A DNA stretch of 64,000 bases from CAYVHU01 sp964451415 (GCA_964451415.1 CAYVHU010000012.1:1-64000); one strand, 5' to 3'. Shown: positions 50,999 through 60,716, numbered from the stretch's first letter. The notes: a model not told the origin generated them from the sequence alone. A program made the numbers and translations.

Positions 50999-51428
50999 GG
51001 ACGTCCTGCTTACCGTTGACCTGGATCAAAAACAGTCCTGGGAAAAGGCCCTGCCCACGGCCCTGGACTTCACGCGAACTTGCGGCGCAAACTTGCACGT
51101 CATGACGGTGATCCCACCGTTCGGCATGAGTATCGTCGGTGAATTTTTTCCCTCGAACTACGAAAACAAGATCCGCGAAAAAACCCTCGAAGCGCTCAAG
51201 GCCTTTGTGCGCAAAGAGTTGCCCGAAGGGATTTCCGTTCAGCACATCGTTGCTCAGGGTACGGTGTATGAGGAAATCATCCATTGCGCACAGCAGATCA
51301 ATGCGGACCTGATCGTCATTGCCGCTCACGGGGCGGGCGATCGGCCGCGCCTTCAGGATTTTCTGCTGGGCCCCAATGCCTCACGCGTGGTGCGTCATGC
51401 CGACCGTTCGGTGCTGGTGGTCAGATGA
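50991..51428 (+). CDS. Universal stress protein, UspA family
   Basis: 145 residues, single Usp domain. The ATP-binding G-x2-G-x9-G(S/T) region near the C-terminus reads AHGAGDRPRLQDFLLGPNASRVVRH, so it resembles the ATP-binding class. It overlaps the TRAP permease end by 8 bases. Usp genes are common companions of TRAP permeases (for example TeaD, which regulates TeaABC ectoine uptake), so a role in controlling this transporter is likely. Confidence 0.9.
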   Translation: MYKDVLLTVDLDQKQSWEKALPTALDFTRTCGANLHVMTVIPPFGMSIVGEFFPSNYENKIREKTLEALKAFVRKELPEGISVQHIVAQGTVYEEIIHCAQQINADLIVIAAHGAGDRPRLQDFLLGPNASRVVRHADRSVLVVR

Positions 51429-52365
51429 CGAACTCACCATAATAGAGGTTCACGGTGTGTTTTGCCTCGGCGAAAAACAACCAGCGTTCCGTCAGGATTC
51501 CCAGCGAGCACGACCCCCATGCCACGATGACGGCGAGGGTTGCCGGTAGACCGGAGATGAACAGTGCAAGGATGCTGAGCGCCAGCGGCAAGGCGAAGCC
51601 GAGCACATGGGCGATGGTGCGCAGCGCATCGGCGTGTTTGCGCGCGACTTTGTAGCCCATTTCCTTCATCAGGTAGTTGTCCGAGGTATGCGGCGTTTCC
51701 AGAACGCTGACGTCGCCGGCATCGACACCGATGGCGGAATTGACGCTGGGCAGGCCATGGGAATGTTTGTTGTAGTTCCAATACAGCGTTTTCATCCCCC
51801 ACCCGGCAATCAAAGTGATGACCGTAAAGCTTTGGATGTAAGGGTTGTGGATGGAAAACAGATGGGTCAGAACGCTCATCAGCACCGCACCGCTCATAAA
51901 GCTGAGCAGAACGTATGACGGCACCGTCCAGTCGTTGTGCCATTGGTGGATGGGGCGCAAGGAGCGGTAGATCATTGCCGTGCATACCACCGTAAGCCAT
52001 GCCAGAAGCGCGCTGACAATGCCCGCCACCGCCCACAGGCCGGAAAGGTTTTGAAACCATACCCAGCCAAGGCCCAAAATCAGGGCGGGAATATAGGTCA
52101 GGACCGCCATCACGCCTTCGCGCGCCAGCCAGCTTGAGCGCCACTGCGTGAGGGCGCGCCAGGCCCGTTCCGGGCGGCCCAGGTGTGCGGTGGATGCCAT
52201 CAAACCGGTGGAAATCAGCGCCAAAGCGGTAACAAGACCGCTCGCGCCCACCCAGCGTTCATCGGGCAACAGTCCGGTTGCCCCGAAGATGCCCATCAAC
52301 GCCAACAGGCCATAGCCCGCCCCGGAACTGGTGGTAAAGAAGATTACGGAAAACGCGGGATGCAT
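51421..52365 (-). CDS. soeC: Membrane anchor of sulfite-oxidising enzyme, DmsC family
   Basis: 314 residues from the ATG at 52365 (MHPAFSVIFFTTSSGAGYG) with AAGGAG upstream; a longer frame starts inside soeB. Eight hydrophobic helices and the HLGRPERAWRALTQWRSSWLAREG motif identify the DmsC/SoeC quinone-reactive anchor. It passes electrons from SoeB to quinone. Its 3' end overlaps the convergent universal stress gene by 8 bases. Confidence 0.85.
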   Translation of the reverse strand: MHPAFSVIFFTTSSGAGYGLLALMGIFGATGLLPDERWVGASGLVTALALISTGLMASTAHLGRPERAWRALTQWRSSWLAREGVMAVLTYIPALILGLGWVWFQNLSGLWAVAGIVSALLAWLTVVCTAMIYRSLRPIHQWHNDWTVPSYVLLSFMSGAVLMSVLTHLFSIHNPYIQSFTVITLIAGWGMKTLYWNYNKHSHGLPSVNSAIGVDAGDVSVLETPHTSDNYLMKEMGYKVARKHADALRTIAHVLGFALPLALSILALFISGLPATLAVIVAWGSCSLGILTERWLFFAEAKHTVNLYYGEFVI

Positions 52366-52381
52366 GTCTGTCGTCCACTCC

Positions 52382-53122
52382 TTAACGCGAAAGTGCCTTG
52401 TCGAGCCAGCCCAGGAAGCCGCCCTCGACTGTAACGGGCTCCAGTTCCTCCGGCGCGCCGACATCGAAAGAATCGACTTTGCGCGCGCGCGGCGGCAGGT
52501 ATTTGTTGGTCGGTTTGTAGCCGAGTTCCGCCATCAGGTCGCGGCCATGACGTGCCGCGACCAATTGCGAAACGGCGGATTCGGGATTGTTCAGATCGCC
52601 AAAATGGCGCGCTCCCGTCGGACACGCCAATACGCACGCGGGGCGGCGATCTTCGGGGTCCAGGGTTTCGTTGTAAATTCGGTCGATGCATAGCGTGCAT
52701 TTTTTCATCACGCCTTCGTCCTCGTCGAATTCACGCGCACCGTAAGGACAAGCCCAACTGCACAGCTTGCAGCCGATGCATTTGTCCGTATTGACCAGCA
52801 CGATGCCATCCTCGGCACGTTTGTATGAGGCTCCGGTGGGACAGACCGTAACGCAGGCGGCGTTGTCGCAGTGCAGGCACGAACGCGGAAAATTGATGGT
52901 CAGATTGGGTCGTTTGCCACGGCGCACTTCAAAGGAGTGGACGCGGTTGAACCACACGCCACTGGGTTTTTTCCCGTAAGGATCGTAGTCCGGCAACGGT
53001 GCGCTATGGCCGCCGGTGTTCCATTCCTTGCAGTTGGTGGCACACGCGTGACAGCCGACACAGGTGTCCAGGTCGATGACCAGCCCCAGTTTTTTGTTGG
53101 TTTCGCGTGGCAGAGAGGTCAT
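52382..53122 (-). CDS. soeB: Iron-sulfur subunit of sulfite-oxidising enzyme
   Basis: 246 residues from the ATG at 53122 (MTSLPRETNKKLGLVID); a longer frame runs in from soeA. Four [4Fe-4S] motifs: CVGCHACATNCKEWN, CLHCDNAACVTVCPTGAS, CIGCKLCSWACPYGAR, and CTLC with RRPACVLACPTG. There is no signal peptide, so the complex faces the cytoplasm, as known for SoeABC of Allochromatium and marine roseobacters. Confidence 0.85.
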   Translation of the reverse strand: MTSLPRETNKKLGLVIDLDTCVGCHACATNCKEWNTGGHSAPLPDYDPYGKKPSGVWFNRVHSFEVRRGKRPNLTINFPRSCLHCDNAACVTVCPTGASYKRAEDGIVLVNTDKCIGCKLCSWACPYGAREFDEDEGVMKKCTLCIDRIYNETLDPEDRRPACVLACPTGARHFGDLNNPESAVSQLVAARHGRDLMAELGYKPTNKYLPPRARKVDSFDVGAPEELEPVTVEGGFLGWLDKALSR

Positions 53123-53123
53123 T

Positions 53124-56054
53124 TTATTCGCCCTCGCGTCGATGTTGTTTGCGTGCCTTGCGGAACGATTCGCCGTAGCGCAGGATATCCGGCGTGTCGG
53201 GCAATTGAGTGATTTTTTCAAGAACCGGGAATTGTGGCCATGTTTCCTTGGCTTCCGACGGGTCCGCCTTTTCGATCTTGATGCGCAGATCGAACCAGGC
53301 CGCCTGTCCGGTGATGGGATCGGAATTGGAATAACGGTAGCCGTCTTCCTGTTTGGGCAGCAGTTCGGAAATCAGGTGGTTGAGCAAGAAGCCTTCCTTG
53401 GCTTCGATGGCGTCCTTGTCCAGGTTCCACGCCCCGCGGCGCTTGCCGATGGCGTTCCACGTCCACACCGTGTTGGGATTGACGCCGTCCACTAGTTTCA
53501 CCTGACAGCGGATGCGCGCGTGATGGGATGTGATCCATACCCAGTCATCGTCGTCGATGCCTAAAGACGCTCCCAGGGTTTCGTGAATGAACAGCCTGTT
53601 CTTGCCGGTGATCTGGCGTAGCCAGGCGTTTTGGGATCCCCAAGAATGGTACATGTGCATGGGGCGCTGGGTCAGGGCGTGCAGGGGGTATTCCTTGATG
53701 TCGATCATGGTTTCCTCGATGGGTGGATACCAGATCGGTAACGGGTCGAAGTACTTTTTGATGCGCGCACCATGTTCGGCGGGCGGCACGATGTCGCCGT
53801 GGCCTTCGGCGGCGAGTTTGAATTTCTGAAACACCTCGGAATAAAGCTGAAAAATGATCGGCTCATTATTGGGCAGCAGGGACATGTCCGCGGCCCAGTC
53901 CAGATAGCCCTTGTTGGCCATCTTGAAGTAACGTTGATCGGGGGCGAATTCGTGGGTCCAGAAGCTCTGGTTTTCGATGTATTTGTCGAGTTGCTTGGGG
54001 TTGACGGCACCCTTGAGCGGCTGGTCGCCGTCCTTGCCACGCCACCCGCCCAGCATGCCGACGCCCGGCGCACGTTCGTGGTTGACCATATAATCGGCAA
54101 GGCCGCCGGGATACTTCGGCGAACCGTCTTCGTTGGTCAGGCCGGGCAGACCCAGCCGATGGCCCAGATCGATCAGGACGCTTTGGAACCCGCGCACGTC
54201 GCGGTCCGGTTCGACCACCGGATAACGAATGGCGTCGGCGCAGGCGTCGGCGCTGGAAATCGGACGGTCCAGCAACGAGATGCAATCGTGGCGTTCAAGA
54301 TACGTGGTGTCGGGCAGGATCAGGTCCGCATAGGGCACCATTTCGGAAAAATAGGCGTCCGAATAGATGATGAACGGAATTTTATAGGCGCCGTCTTCAT
54401 CCTTGTCGGTGAGCATTTCGATGGTGCCCGCCGTGTTCATGGATGAATTCCAACTCATGTTCGCCATGAACATCATCAAGGTGTCGATTTTATATGGATC
54501 GCCTTTCCAGGCGTTGTGGATCACCATGTGCATCATGCCGTGGCTGGAAATGGGATGTTCCCAACTGTAGGCCTTGTCGATGCGCCGGGGGGTGCCGTCG
54601 TCTTCCAGCAACAGGTCTTCCGGTCCGGTGGGAAATCCCAGCGGCGCGCCCGGAAGGGGCGTGTTGGGATTGACCTGTCCCGGTTTCCCCGCCGGTTTGA
54701 TTCCCGGCGGAATGTGTTTGGGATACGGGGCCTTGACGCGAAAGCCGCCCGGAACTTCGACCGAACCCAGCAACACCTGCAAGATATGCAGCATGCGACA
54801 GGTATGGAAGCCGTTGGAATGCGCCGAAATGCCGCGCATGGCATGGAACGACACCGGACGGCCGATCATCTTGTCGTGTTTGCGTCCGGTCCAATCGGTC
54901 CATTCCTGGTCGATCTCAATGGTTTCCTTGAACGCGACGTGGGCCAGTTCGGCGGCGATGCGTTTGATGTCGGCGACCTTGATGCCGCACACGTGGGCGA
55001 TTTGTTCCGGTGCATATCGGGCGTTCAGATAGCGTTGCGCCAGAAGCAAAAAGCTCGGCACCGCCTTGCGCCCATCGGGCAGGGTGAATTCGCCCTTGAG
55101 CGCCGGGCGTTCGATTTCCCCGGACTTGGCGTTTGCGAGTGTTTCCCCATCCATGTCCCAGCACAGGGGATTCCCCGCATCGTCGCGCGCGAACAGGCCG
55201 TGATCGGCGGCCCCTTCATCTTGAATGACCAACCAGCCGGAGTTGGTGTAGCGGATCAGGTATTCCACATCGACGTTGCCGGATTTCAACAGCTCATGGA
55301 CCAAGGACATGACGAACAGGCCGTCGGTTCCGGGCGTGATGCCCACCCATTCATCGGCAATGGCACCGTAGCCGGTGCGTATCGGGTTCACGGCCACGAA
55401 CTTCGCACCGCGCTCTTTTAAAATCCCCAGACCCTTTTTGATGGGATTGGAATCATGGTCTTCGGCGACGCCGAACATCATGAAATACTTTGAATGGCGC
55501 CAGTCTGGTTCGGCGAATTCCCAAAACGCACCGCCGATGGTGTACAGGCCCCCGGCGGCCATGTTGACGGAACAAAATCCGCCATGCGCAGCGTAATTCG
55601 GCGTGCCGAACTGGCTCGCCCACCATCCGGTCAGGGCCTGAGATTGATCGCGCCCGGTAAAGAATGCAAGCTTTTTAGGGTCGGTTTCACGGATTTTGCC
55701 AAGACGCGCGCGGGCGATTTCCAGGGCCTCGTCCCATTCGATTTCCTGAAATTCGTTGGATCCGCGATCTCCCACGCGCTTTAAGGGCTTGGACAGCCGT
55801 GCGGGGGAATAGTGCTGCATGATGCCGCTGGAGCCCTTGCCGCACAGGACGCCGCCATTAATAGGGTGGTTGCGGTTGCCTTGGATATAGCGGACCTTGC
55901 CGTCGTGCAGATAGACTTTGATGCCGCAGCGGCATGCACACATATAGCATGTTGTATACTTGACTTCCTGGCCCAACGTGGGCTGCAAGTCCACCTGATC
56001 GTCGGCGGCATGGGGGTCTTTCACGGCTACGGACGGCTTGATCACTTCATTCAT
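53124..56054 (-). CDS. soeA: Molybdopterin catalytic subunit of sulfite-oxidising enzyme SoeA
   Basis: 976 residues without a twin-arginine signal. The N-terminal cluster motif is C36-x2-C39-x3-C43-x27-C71, and C161 (HGGFCSVNMAAGG) is the likely Mo ligand. The whole chain, with GIKVYLHDGKVRYIQGNRNHP and MRGISAHSNGFHTCRMLHIL, fits SoeA rather than polysulfide or DMSO reductases. It oxidises cytoplasmic sulfite directly to sulfate. Order A-B-C on the minus strand is canonical; gaps are 1 and 16 bases. Confidence 0.85.
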   Translation of the reverse strand: MNEVIKPSVAVKDPHAADDQVDLQPTLGQEVKYTTCYMCACRCGIKVYLHDGKVRYIQGNRNHPINGGVLCGKGSSGIMQHYSPARLSKPLKRVGDRGSNEFQEIEWDEALEIARARLGKIRETDPKKLAFFTGRDQSQALTGWWASQFGTPNYAAHGGFCSVNMAAGGLYTIGGAFWEFAEPDWRHSKYFMMFGVAEDHDSNPIKKGLGILKERGAKFVAVNPIRTGYGAIADEWVGITPGTDGLFVMSLVHELLKSGNVDVEYLIRYTNSGWLVIQDEGAADHGLFARDDAGNPLCWDMDGETLANAKSGEIERPALKGEFTLPDGRKAVPSFLLLAQRYLNARYAPEQIAHVCGIKVADIKRIAAELAHVAFKETIEIDQEWTDWTGRKHDKMIGRPVSFHAMRGISAHSNGFHTCRMLHILQVLLGSVEVPGGFRVKAPYPKHIPPGIKPAGKPGQVNPNTPLPGAPLGFPTGPEDLLLEDDGTPRRIDKAYSWEHPISSHGMMHMVIHNAWKGDPYKIDTLMMFMANMSWNSSMNTAGTIEMLTDKDEDGAYKIPFIIYSDAYFSEMVPYADLILPDTTYLERHDCISLLDRPISSADACADAIRYPVVEPDRDVRGFQSVLIDLGHRLGLPGLTNEDGSPKYPGGLADYMVNHERAPGVGMLGGWRGKDGDQPLKGAVNPKQLDKYIENQSFWTHEFAPDQRYFKMANKGYLDWAADMSLLPNNEPIIFQLYSEVFQKFKLAAEGHGDIVPPAEHGARIKKYFDPLPIWYPPIEETMIDIKEYPLHALTQRPMHMYHSWGSQNAWLRQITGKNRLFIHETLGASLGIDDDDWVWITSHHARIRCQVKLVDGVNPNTVWTWNAIGKRRGAWNLDKDAIEAKEGFLLNHLISELLPKQEDGYRYSNSDPITGQAAWFDLRIKIEKADPSEAKETWPQFPVLEKITQLPDTPDILRYGESFRKARKQHRREGE

Positions 56055-56238
56055 TCGGCGTCTCCGCTTAAGCGTCCGCTACGTCCACAAGCACTAGCAT
56101 ATTTCATGATCGTGGGTCCGATATTTCGAGGCATCTTTGCCGCGCGCGTGACCTCGCTTAATATAGTAAAACGGTTATATAAGGAAAGCCTAAAAAACGA
56201 AAGCCGCAACTGACCCCGCTCAAAAGATGAGTGTGCGT

Positions 56239-58056
56239 TTATTTGTGATTGTGAAGTTGGACTTCGAACAATCCGCGCACGGCGTTGCAGAGGTAGATTT
56301 TGTCCGCCCTGTGCAGGTCGTCTTCATGAAGCACACGCTGCATAGCGCCGCGTTCCTTGATGACGTGGGCGCGAAGAATGCCCGGCAGCAAACCGCAAGC
56401 CAGTGCGGGCGTCACCAGTTTGCCGTCGCGTTCCAGGAAAATATTGCTGATAGCACCTTCGCACAGCTCATCGCGTTCATTGAACAGCAAAACGTCGAAG
56501 CCGTTGTCGATGTTGTCTAAAATGCCCCGGGCGCACTCAAACACGGCGCGTCGGGTGGTCTTGTGCGCCAACAGCGGATCGTCGGATCGCAGGCGTTCGG
56601 GGGACACGATGACGACGGGCCGGGTCGTCATCTTTTCCAGCGGGGCCGTTTCGAGGTTCCATGATCCGTCTGGGCCCAGTTGCAGGCGAACGCGCAATGC
56701 ACCCGTCGTTCCTTCGGCTCGATGCGTGACGTCTTGCCACAAACGATCTTCGGCGAAGCGTATGCCAAGGGCGGCGGCACTGTTTCTGAGTCTGGCGCGG
56801 TGATCGGGCAGAAGCGGTATCGTCCCATCCACACTCCGCATGGTTTCGATCAGCCCCGGACGGTCCTGGTGTGCGGCCAGGGCGTCCTTCAGGAATTGAG
56901 CTTTCAGCAGGCATTCGTCGAATTCATCGGCACTTTTGGAATCGGCAACCACGCCACTGCCCACGCCCAGCGTGGCATGGTGCGCCGGGGTGAGGGTTAC
57001 GGTGCGAATGGGAACGGAAAAACACATATCGCGCTTTGGCGTGCAATATCCGATGGCCCCCGTGTAAACACCGCGAGGCGTGGTTTCCAGTTCGGAAATG
57101 ATTTCCATGGCGCGGATTTTGGGGGCGCCCACCACCGATCCGCACGGAAACAGGGAGCGGAAAATATCAATCAAGGGAAGGTTTTTGCGTATTTCAGCAT
57201 GCACGGTGCTCACCATCTGGTGCAAGGTCGCATAGGTTTCCACTTCAAACATGTTTTCAACGCACACGCTGCCGATGCACGCGATCCGCCCGAGGTCGTT
57301 GCGGATGAGATCGACGATCATCAGGTTTTCGGCGCGGTTTTTTTCATCCCTGGACAGGGCTTCCTTGAGGGCGCGATCTTCTGTTTGCGTTCGCCCCCGG
57401 CCCATGGTGCCCTTCATCGGTCGGCAGGTCATGGTGTGGCCGTGTTTTTGAAAAAAGAGTTCCGGGGAAAGGGAGGCAACGCGTATCTCCGGCATATCCA
57501 CCACCGCCCCGAAGGCGACTTTTTGGTGGGGAGACATCAAGCCGTAGAGCTGCCAGACGTTGCCGGGCCAGTGAAAGTCCAGCGGGAACGTCAGATTGGC
57601 CTGATAAATATCGCCCGCGAAAATAGCCTCATGAAGGCGCACCATGAGGGCGTCGTAAGCATCACGCGTCAAAGAGAGGTGCAAATCGCTTTTTGTAAAG
57701 CCTGGCGGCTCAGCCCGCGCGGTCAGAAAACGTTCCGCATCGCGTGTGCTCAGGCGCGTCATGGTCTTGAAAACGCCCAGTTGGAACAGGGGCCTTTCGG
57801 CATCCGGCGCAAGAGCTTTGAGTTTCGGTTCCAGGTGGTAGCCAAGTTCATAGGTGAACGCGCCGGCGACGTACAAGCCTTCATCGAGGGCCTGTTCAAC
57901 GGCGGCGAAGGCCGGTTCCACACTTGCCCCGTCAGGACATGTAAGCGTTCGAAGTGGATCAGAAAACACAAGGGATCCGCGCTCATGCAGTTGATCATGC
58001 AGAAAAACGCATCCGCCGTTGGCGGGCCGTTCGATTGCGGGATCGCCTTGTCTCAC
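56239..58056 (-). CDS. pabBC: Fused aminodeoxychorismate synthase component I / aminodeoxychorismate lyase
   Basis: 605 residues. The N-terminal chorismate-binding PabB domain (about 1-370) has CRPMKGTMGRG, with the covalent-intermediate Lys of the PIKGT motif, and GSVVGAPKIRAMEII. The C-terminal class IV PLP lyase PabC domain (about 380-605) has the EGAISNIFLERDGKLVTPAL signature. Together they make 4-aminobenzoate for folate from chorismate. The glutaminase PabA is not in the window. It starts inside the recQ stop (4-base overlap). Confidence 0.93.
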   Translation of the reverse strand: MRQGDPAIERPANGGCVFLHDQLHERGSLVFSDPLRTLTCPDGASVEPAFAAVEQALDEGLYVAGAFTYELGYHLEPKLKALAPDAERPLFQLGVFKTMTRLSTRDAERFLTARAEPPGFTKSDLHLSLTRDAYDALMVRLHEAIFAGDIYQANLTFPLDFHWPGNVWQLYGLMSPHQKVAFGAVVDMPEIRVASLSPELFFQKHGHTMTCRPMKGTMGRGRTQTEDRALKEALSRDEKNRAENLMIVDLIRNDLGRIACIGSVCVENMFEVETYATLHQMVSTVHAEIRKNLPLIDIFRSLFPCGSVVGAPKIRAMEIISELETTPRGVYTGAIGYCTPKRDMCFSVPIRTVTLTPAHHATLGVGSGVVADSKSADEFDECLLKAQFLKDALAAHQDRPGLIETMRSVDGTIPLLPDHRARLRNSAAALGIRFAEDRLWQDVTHRAEGTTGALRVRLQLGPDGSWNLETAPLEKMTTRPVVIVSPERLRSDDPLLAHKTTRRAVFECARGILDNIDNGFDVLLFNERDELCEGAISNIFLERDGKLVTPALACGLLPGILRAHVIKERGAMQRVLHEDDLHRADKIYLCNAVRGLFEVQLHNHK

Positions 58057-59858
58057 GGGGAACTGAGAACGCCGAGGAAGATGTCGGCGAAGTCCTTGAG
58101 CTTGGCCGCGCCGACACCGTGGATGTCGGCAAATGCCGCTTCATTTTGTGGTTTGCGCCGTGCCATATCTTCCAAGGAGCGGTCTGAAAAAATCATGTAG
58201 GCGGGCGCGTCGCGTTCATGTGCCAGCCGGGTGCGTAACGCTTTCAGTTTTTCCAGCACCTCAAGGTCCGCTTCGCTCATCTCGGCAGGCGGCACGCGCA
58301 CTTTCTTTGGGGATGCTCCGCGCGCAAGCACGTCCTTGCGGTAGCTGAAGGATTCCTGTCCGCTCAGCAGTGCGCGGCCCTTGGCCGTCAGGTTCAGGCC
58401 GCCGTGACCGGTGACGTCTATGTGCAAGTGTCCGGCTGCCACCAGTTGGCGGACGATGGAGCGCCAGGCTTCCTTTTTGATTTCGCGCCCCGCACCGTGG
58501 GCGGGCAGGGCGTCGTGGCCGTTGGTGCGTATTTTTTCCGTGTCGGCACCGCGCATAATGTCGATCAGGTGCGCCTGACCGAACACTTCTCCTGTTTGTA
58601 CGGCGGCTTCAAGCAGGGGGCGCACGTCATGGGTTCCCTCCACCATTTCGGGCGGGTTCAGGCACACATCGCAGTTGCCGCAGGCCTCATTGGAACCGTC
58701 GTCACCGAAGTACGCAAGCAACGCGTGGCGGCGGCAGGTGGGGGCCTCGCAATAGGAGATCAGCGCATCAAGGCGTTTGTGTTCGCGCCGTTTGTGGTCG
58801 CTACCGGCATTTTCCTGTTCGATGAACTGGCGGCGCATGCGCAAATCGTCCAGTCCGTAAAGCATTGTGGCGTGAGCGGGCTTCCCGTCGCGTCCAGCGC
58901 GCCCGATTTCCTGGTAATAGGCTTCCATATTGCCGGGCATGTCGGTGTGGCACACAAAACGCACGTCCGGTTTGTCGATGCCCATGCCGAATGCGATGGT
59001 GGCGACGATGACGACACCCGGTTCCCTCATGAAGGTTTTCTGTGTTTCCGCCCGCGCACCGGCGCTCATGCCAGCGTGATAAGCCAAGGCGCGCACGCCA
59101 TGAGACACAAGGAATTTCGCCGTTTTTTCGGTTTTGGCCCGTGACAGACAGTATACGATTCCGCTTTCGTCGGCATGGGCAGATACGGCATTCAGTAATT
59201 GGCCTTTGGCGTCGCGGCGCATTTCGACTTGCAGATGAATGTTGGGGCGGTCAAACCCGGATACGAACGTATGTCCCCGTCCACCGAACAGTTTGGCGGC
59301 GATGTCGTGCTGGGTGGCGGTGTCGGCGGTGGCGGTGAGGGCGGCGATGGGAACCCCGCGAAAGCGGTCCTTCAGTTGGCTCAGGGCTTCGTATTCGGGG
59401 CGAAAGGACGGTCCCCAGCGTGACAGGCAGTGGGCTTCATCCACCGCAAACAGGCTCACGTTCAGGCGTTCCAGCGCGCCCAGCATGCGTTCGTTCATCA
59501 GGCGTTCCGGGGCCATGTACAAGATCTTGCTTTGGCCCGCAGCAATGCGTCGCCACGCCGCCACGTTGGTTTCGCGCGGACGCGAGGAATTGATGGTTTC
59601 GGCGGCCACACCCAAAAGTTGTAACGCCGCCACCTGATCTTCCATCAGCGCCACCAGGGGCGAGACGACGACGCTCACACCGTCCTTGAGCAGGGCCGGG
59701 ATCTGGAAACACAACGACTTCCCCGATCCTGTCGGCATCACCGCCAGTGCATGTTCGCCCGCCATCAGGCACGCGACGACGTCGTCTTGCAAGGGACGGA
59801 AGGCGTCGTAACCAAAAACTTCCTTGAGAATTTCCCGGGGACGAATCACGTTAATCAT
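58053..59858 (-). CDS. recQ: ATP-dependent DNA helicase RecQ
   Basis: 601 residues, full length. Walker A PTGSGKS, DEAHCLSRWG (motif II), SATADTAT-like motif III (ALTATAD), and QEIGRAGRDG (motif VI) are in order. A zinc-binding four-Cys RecQ C-terminal region (CEAPTCRRH, CGNCDVC) and a C-terminal HRDC domain (about 520-595) follow. It unwinds recombination and replication intermediates with 3'-5' polarity. It appears to be the first gene of a recQ-pabBC operon. Confidence 0.95.
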   Translation of the reverse strand: MINVIRPREILKEVFGYDAFRPLQDDVVACLMAGEHALAVMPTGSGKSLCFQIPALLKDGVSVVVSPLVALMEDQVAALQLLGVAAETINSSRPRETNVAAWRRIAAGQSKILYMAPERLMNERMLGALERLNVSLFAVDEAHCLSRWGPSFRPEYEALSQLKDRFRGVPIAALTATADTATQHDIAAKLFGGRGHTFVSGFDRPNIHLQVEMRRDAKGQLLNAVSAHADESGIVYCLSRAKTEKTAKFLVSHGVRALAYHAGMSAGARAETQKTFMREPGVVIVATIAFGMGIDKPDVRFVCHTDMPGNMEAYYQEIGRAGRDGKPAHATMLYGLDDLRMRRQFIEQENAGSDHKRREHKRLDALISYCEAPTCRRHALLAYFGDDGSNEACGNCDVCLNPPEMVEGTHDVRPLLEAAVQTGEVFGQAHLIDIMRGADTEKIRTNGHDALPAHGAGREIKKEAWRSIVRQLVAAGHLHIDVTGHGGLNLTAKGRALLSGQESFSYRKDVLARGASPKKVRVPPAEMSEADLEVLEKLKALRTRLAHERDAPAYMIFSDRSLEDMARRKPQNEAAFADIHGVGAAKLKDFADIFLGVLSSP

Positions 59859-59942
59859 AATGCAACACTATAAGGGTTCGCTTTTGGCTGACAATGCGCC
59901 ATGATGAAATACATTGGCGTGTGCAAGCAACAGGTGTGAATT

Positions 59943-60713
59943 TTGGATGTGGATGTGACCGGATTCGCCTTTGGCACGACGGTGTTCCCCGTGCTTTTTT
60001 TCCTTTTTGTCCCTGTGATTATCCTGTTGATCTCGTGGCGCAATATGAGGGGCTGGGATCAACCGATCAAGTATGTGTGGTTTTCATTTTCCGGACGTTT
60101 GAATCGCAAGGCGTATTGGCTCAAGGGCACTTTTTTGCTGATGATTGTCTATACGGCAGCGTTGTTTATGAACACGCTCATAACAGCTTCTCTCTCAATG
60201 GTTGTGAATTTCGTCGGCGCCACGGCAATGATGATATCGATTTTTTTGACATTGCCCTTCTTTGTCTTTCAAAGTTGGACAGGGCTGGCGGTAAGCGTCA
60301 AACGCGCCCACGATCTGAACCATTCGGGGTGGTGGTTGTTGACGGGTTTGATCCCGTTTTGGAATATTTGGGTGTTTATTCAGCTCTGGTTTCTTCGCGG
60401 TAGCGACGGGGCCAATCGGTTTGGCCCGGATCCCCTCGATTTTCATACGGACTCTGGCGATGAAAGCGTGCCGCATGCGTATCCTCATCCGCCTCAAGGC
60501 GGTGACGAAGTGGGAGGTTTCGGCACGCGCACGTCCCAGCCTGGAATGCCCGCAGCAACGACACCGACTTCAAGTTCTGTTCCCGACATGCCTTCCGTTG
60601 CACAGCGTGAACCGGATCCGAACGACGCAGATCCCACGGGCAACAGGGATATTATTTCCCGACGCCTTGGGAACGATATTCTGCGCCCCATTCAACGCAA
60701 ACCGAGAGGCTGA
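59943..60713 (+). CDS. DUF805-domain membrane protein with a disordered tail
   Basis: 256 residues, start uncertain: TTG at 59943, with only AGGTG upstream, and no in-frame ATG nearby. After a short N-terminal helix the DUF805 core (about 45-165) shows FSGRLNRKAYW, SVKRAHDLNHSGWWLL and FLRGSDGANRFGPDP, with four membrane helices. The last 90 residues are Pro/Asp/Gly-rich, without predicted helix, and end in a basic stretch. Function unknown. Confidence 0.72.
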   Translation: MDVDVTGFAFGTTVFPVLFFLFVPVIILLISWRNMRGWDQPIKYVWFSFSGRLNRKAYWLKGTFLLMIVYTAALFMNTLITASLSMVVNFVGATAMMISIFLTLPFFVFQSWTGLAVSVKRAHDLNHSGWWLLTGLIPFWNIWVFIQLWFLRGSDGANRFGPDPLDFHTDSGDESVPHAYPHPPQGGDEVGGFGTRTSQPGMPAATTPTSSSVPDMPSVAQREPDPNDADPTGNRDIISRRLGNDILRPIQRKPRG

Positions 60714-60716
60714 GCC

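Noticed and set aside
56055..56238. Promoter for soeABC on the minus strand
   Set aside because: Several TATA-like hexamers occur, but none has a convincing -35 at 16-18 bases, so no coordinates are given.
56680..58200. 506-codon open frame on the + strand, opposite pabBC and the end of recQ
   Set aside because: It is the antisense of well-supported genes, is rich in His, Gln and Gly, and has no recognisable domain or ribosome-binding site.
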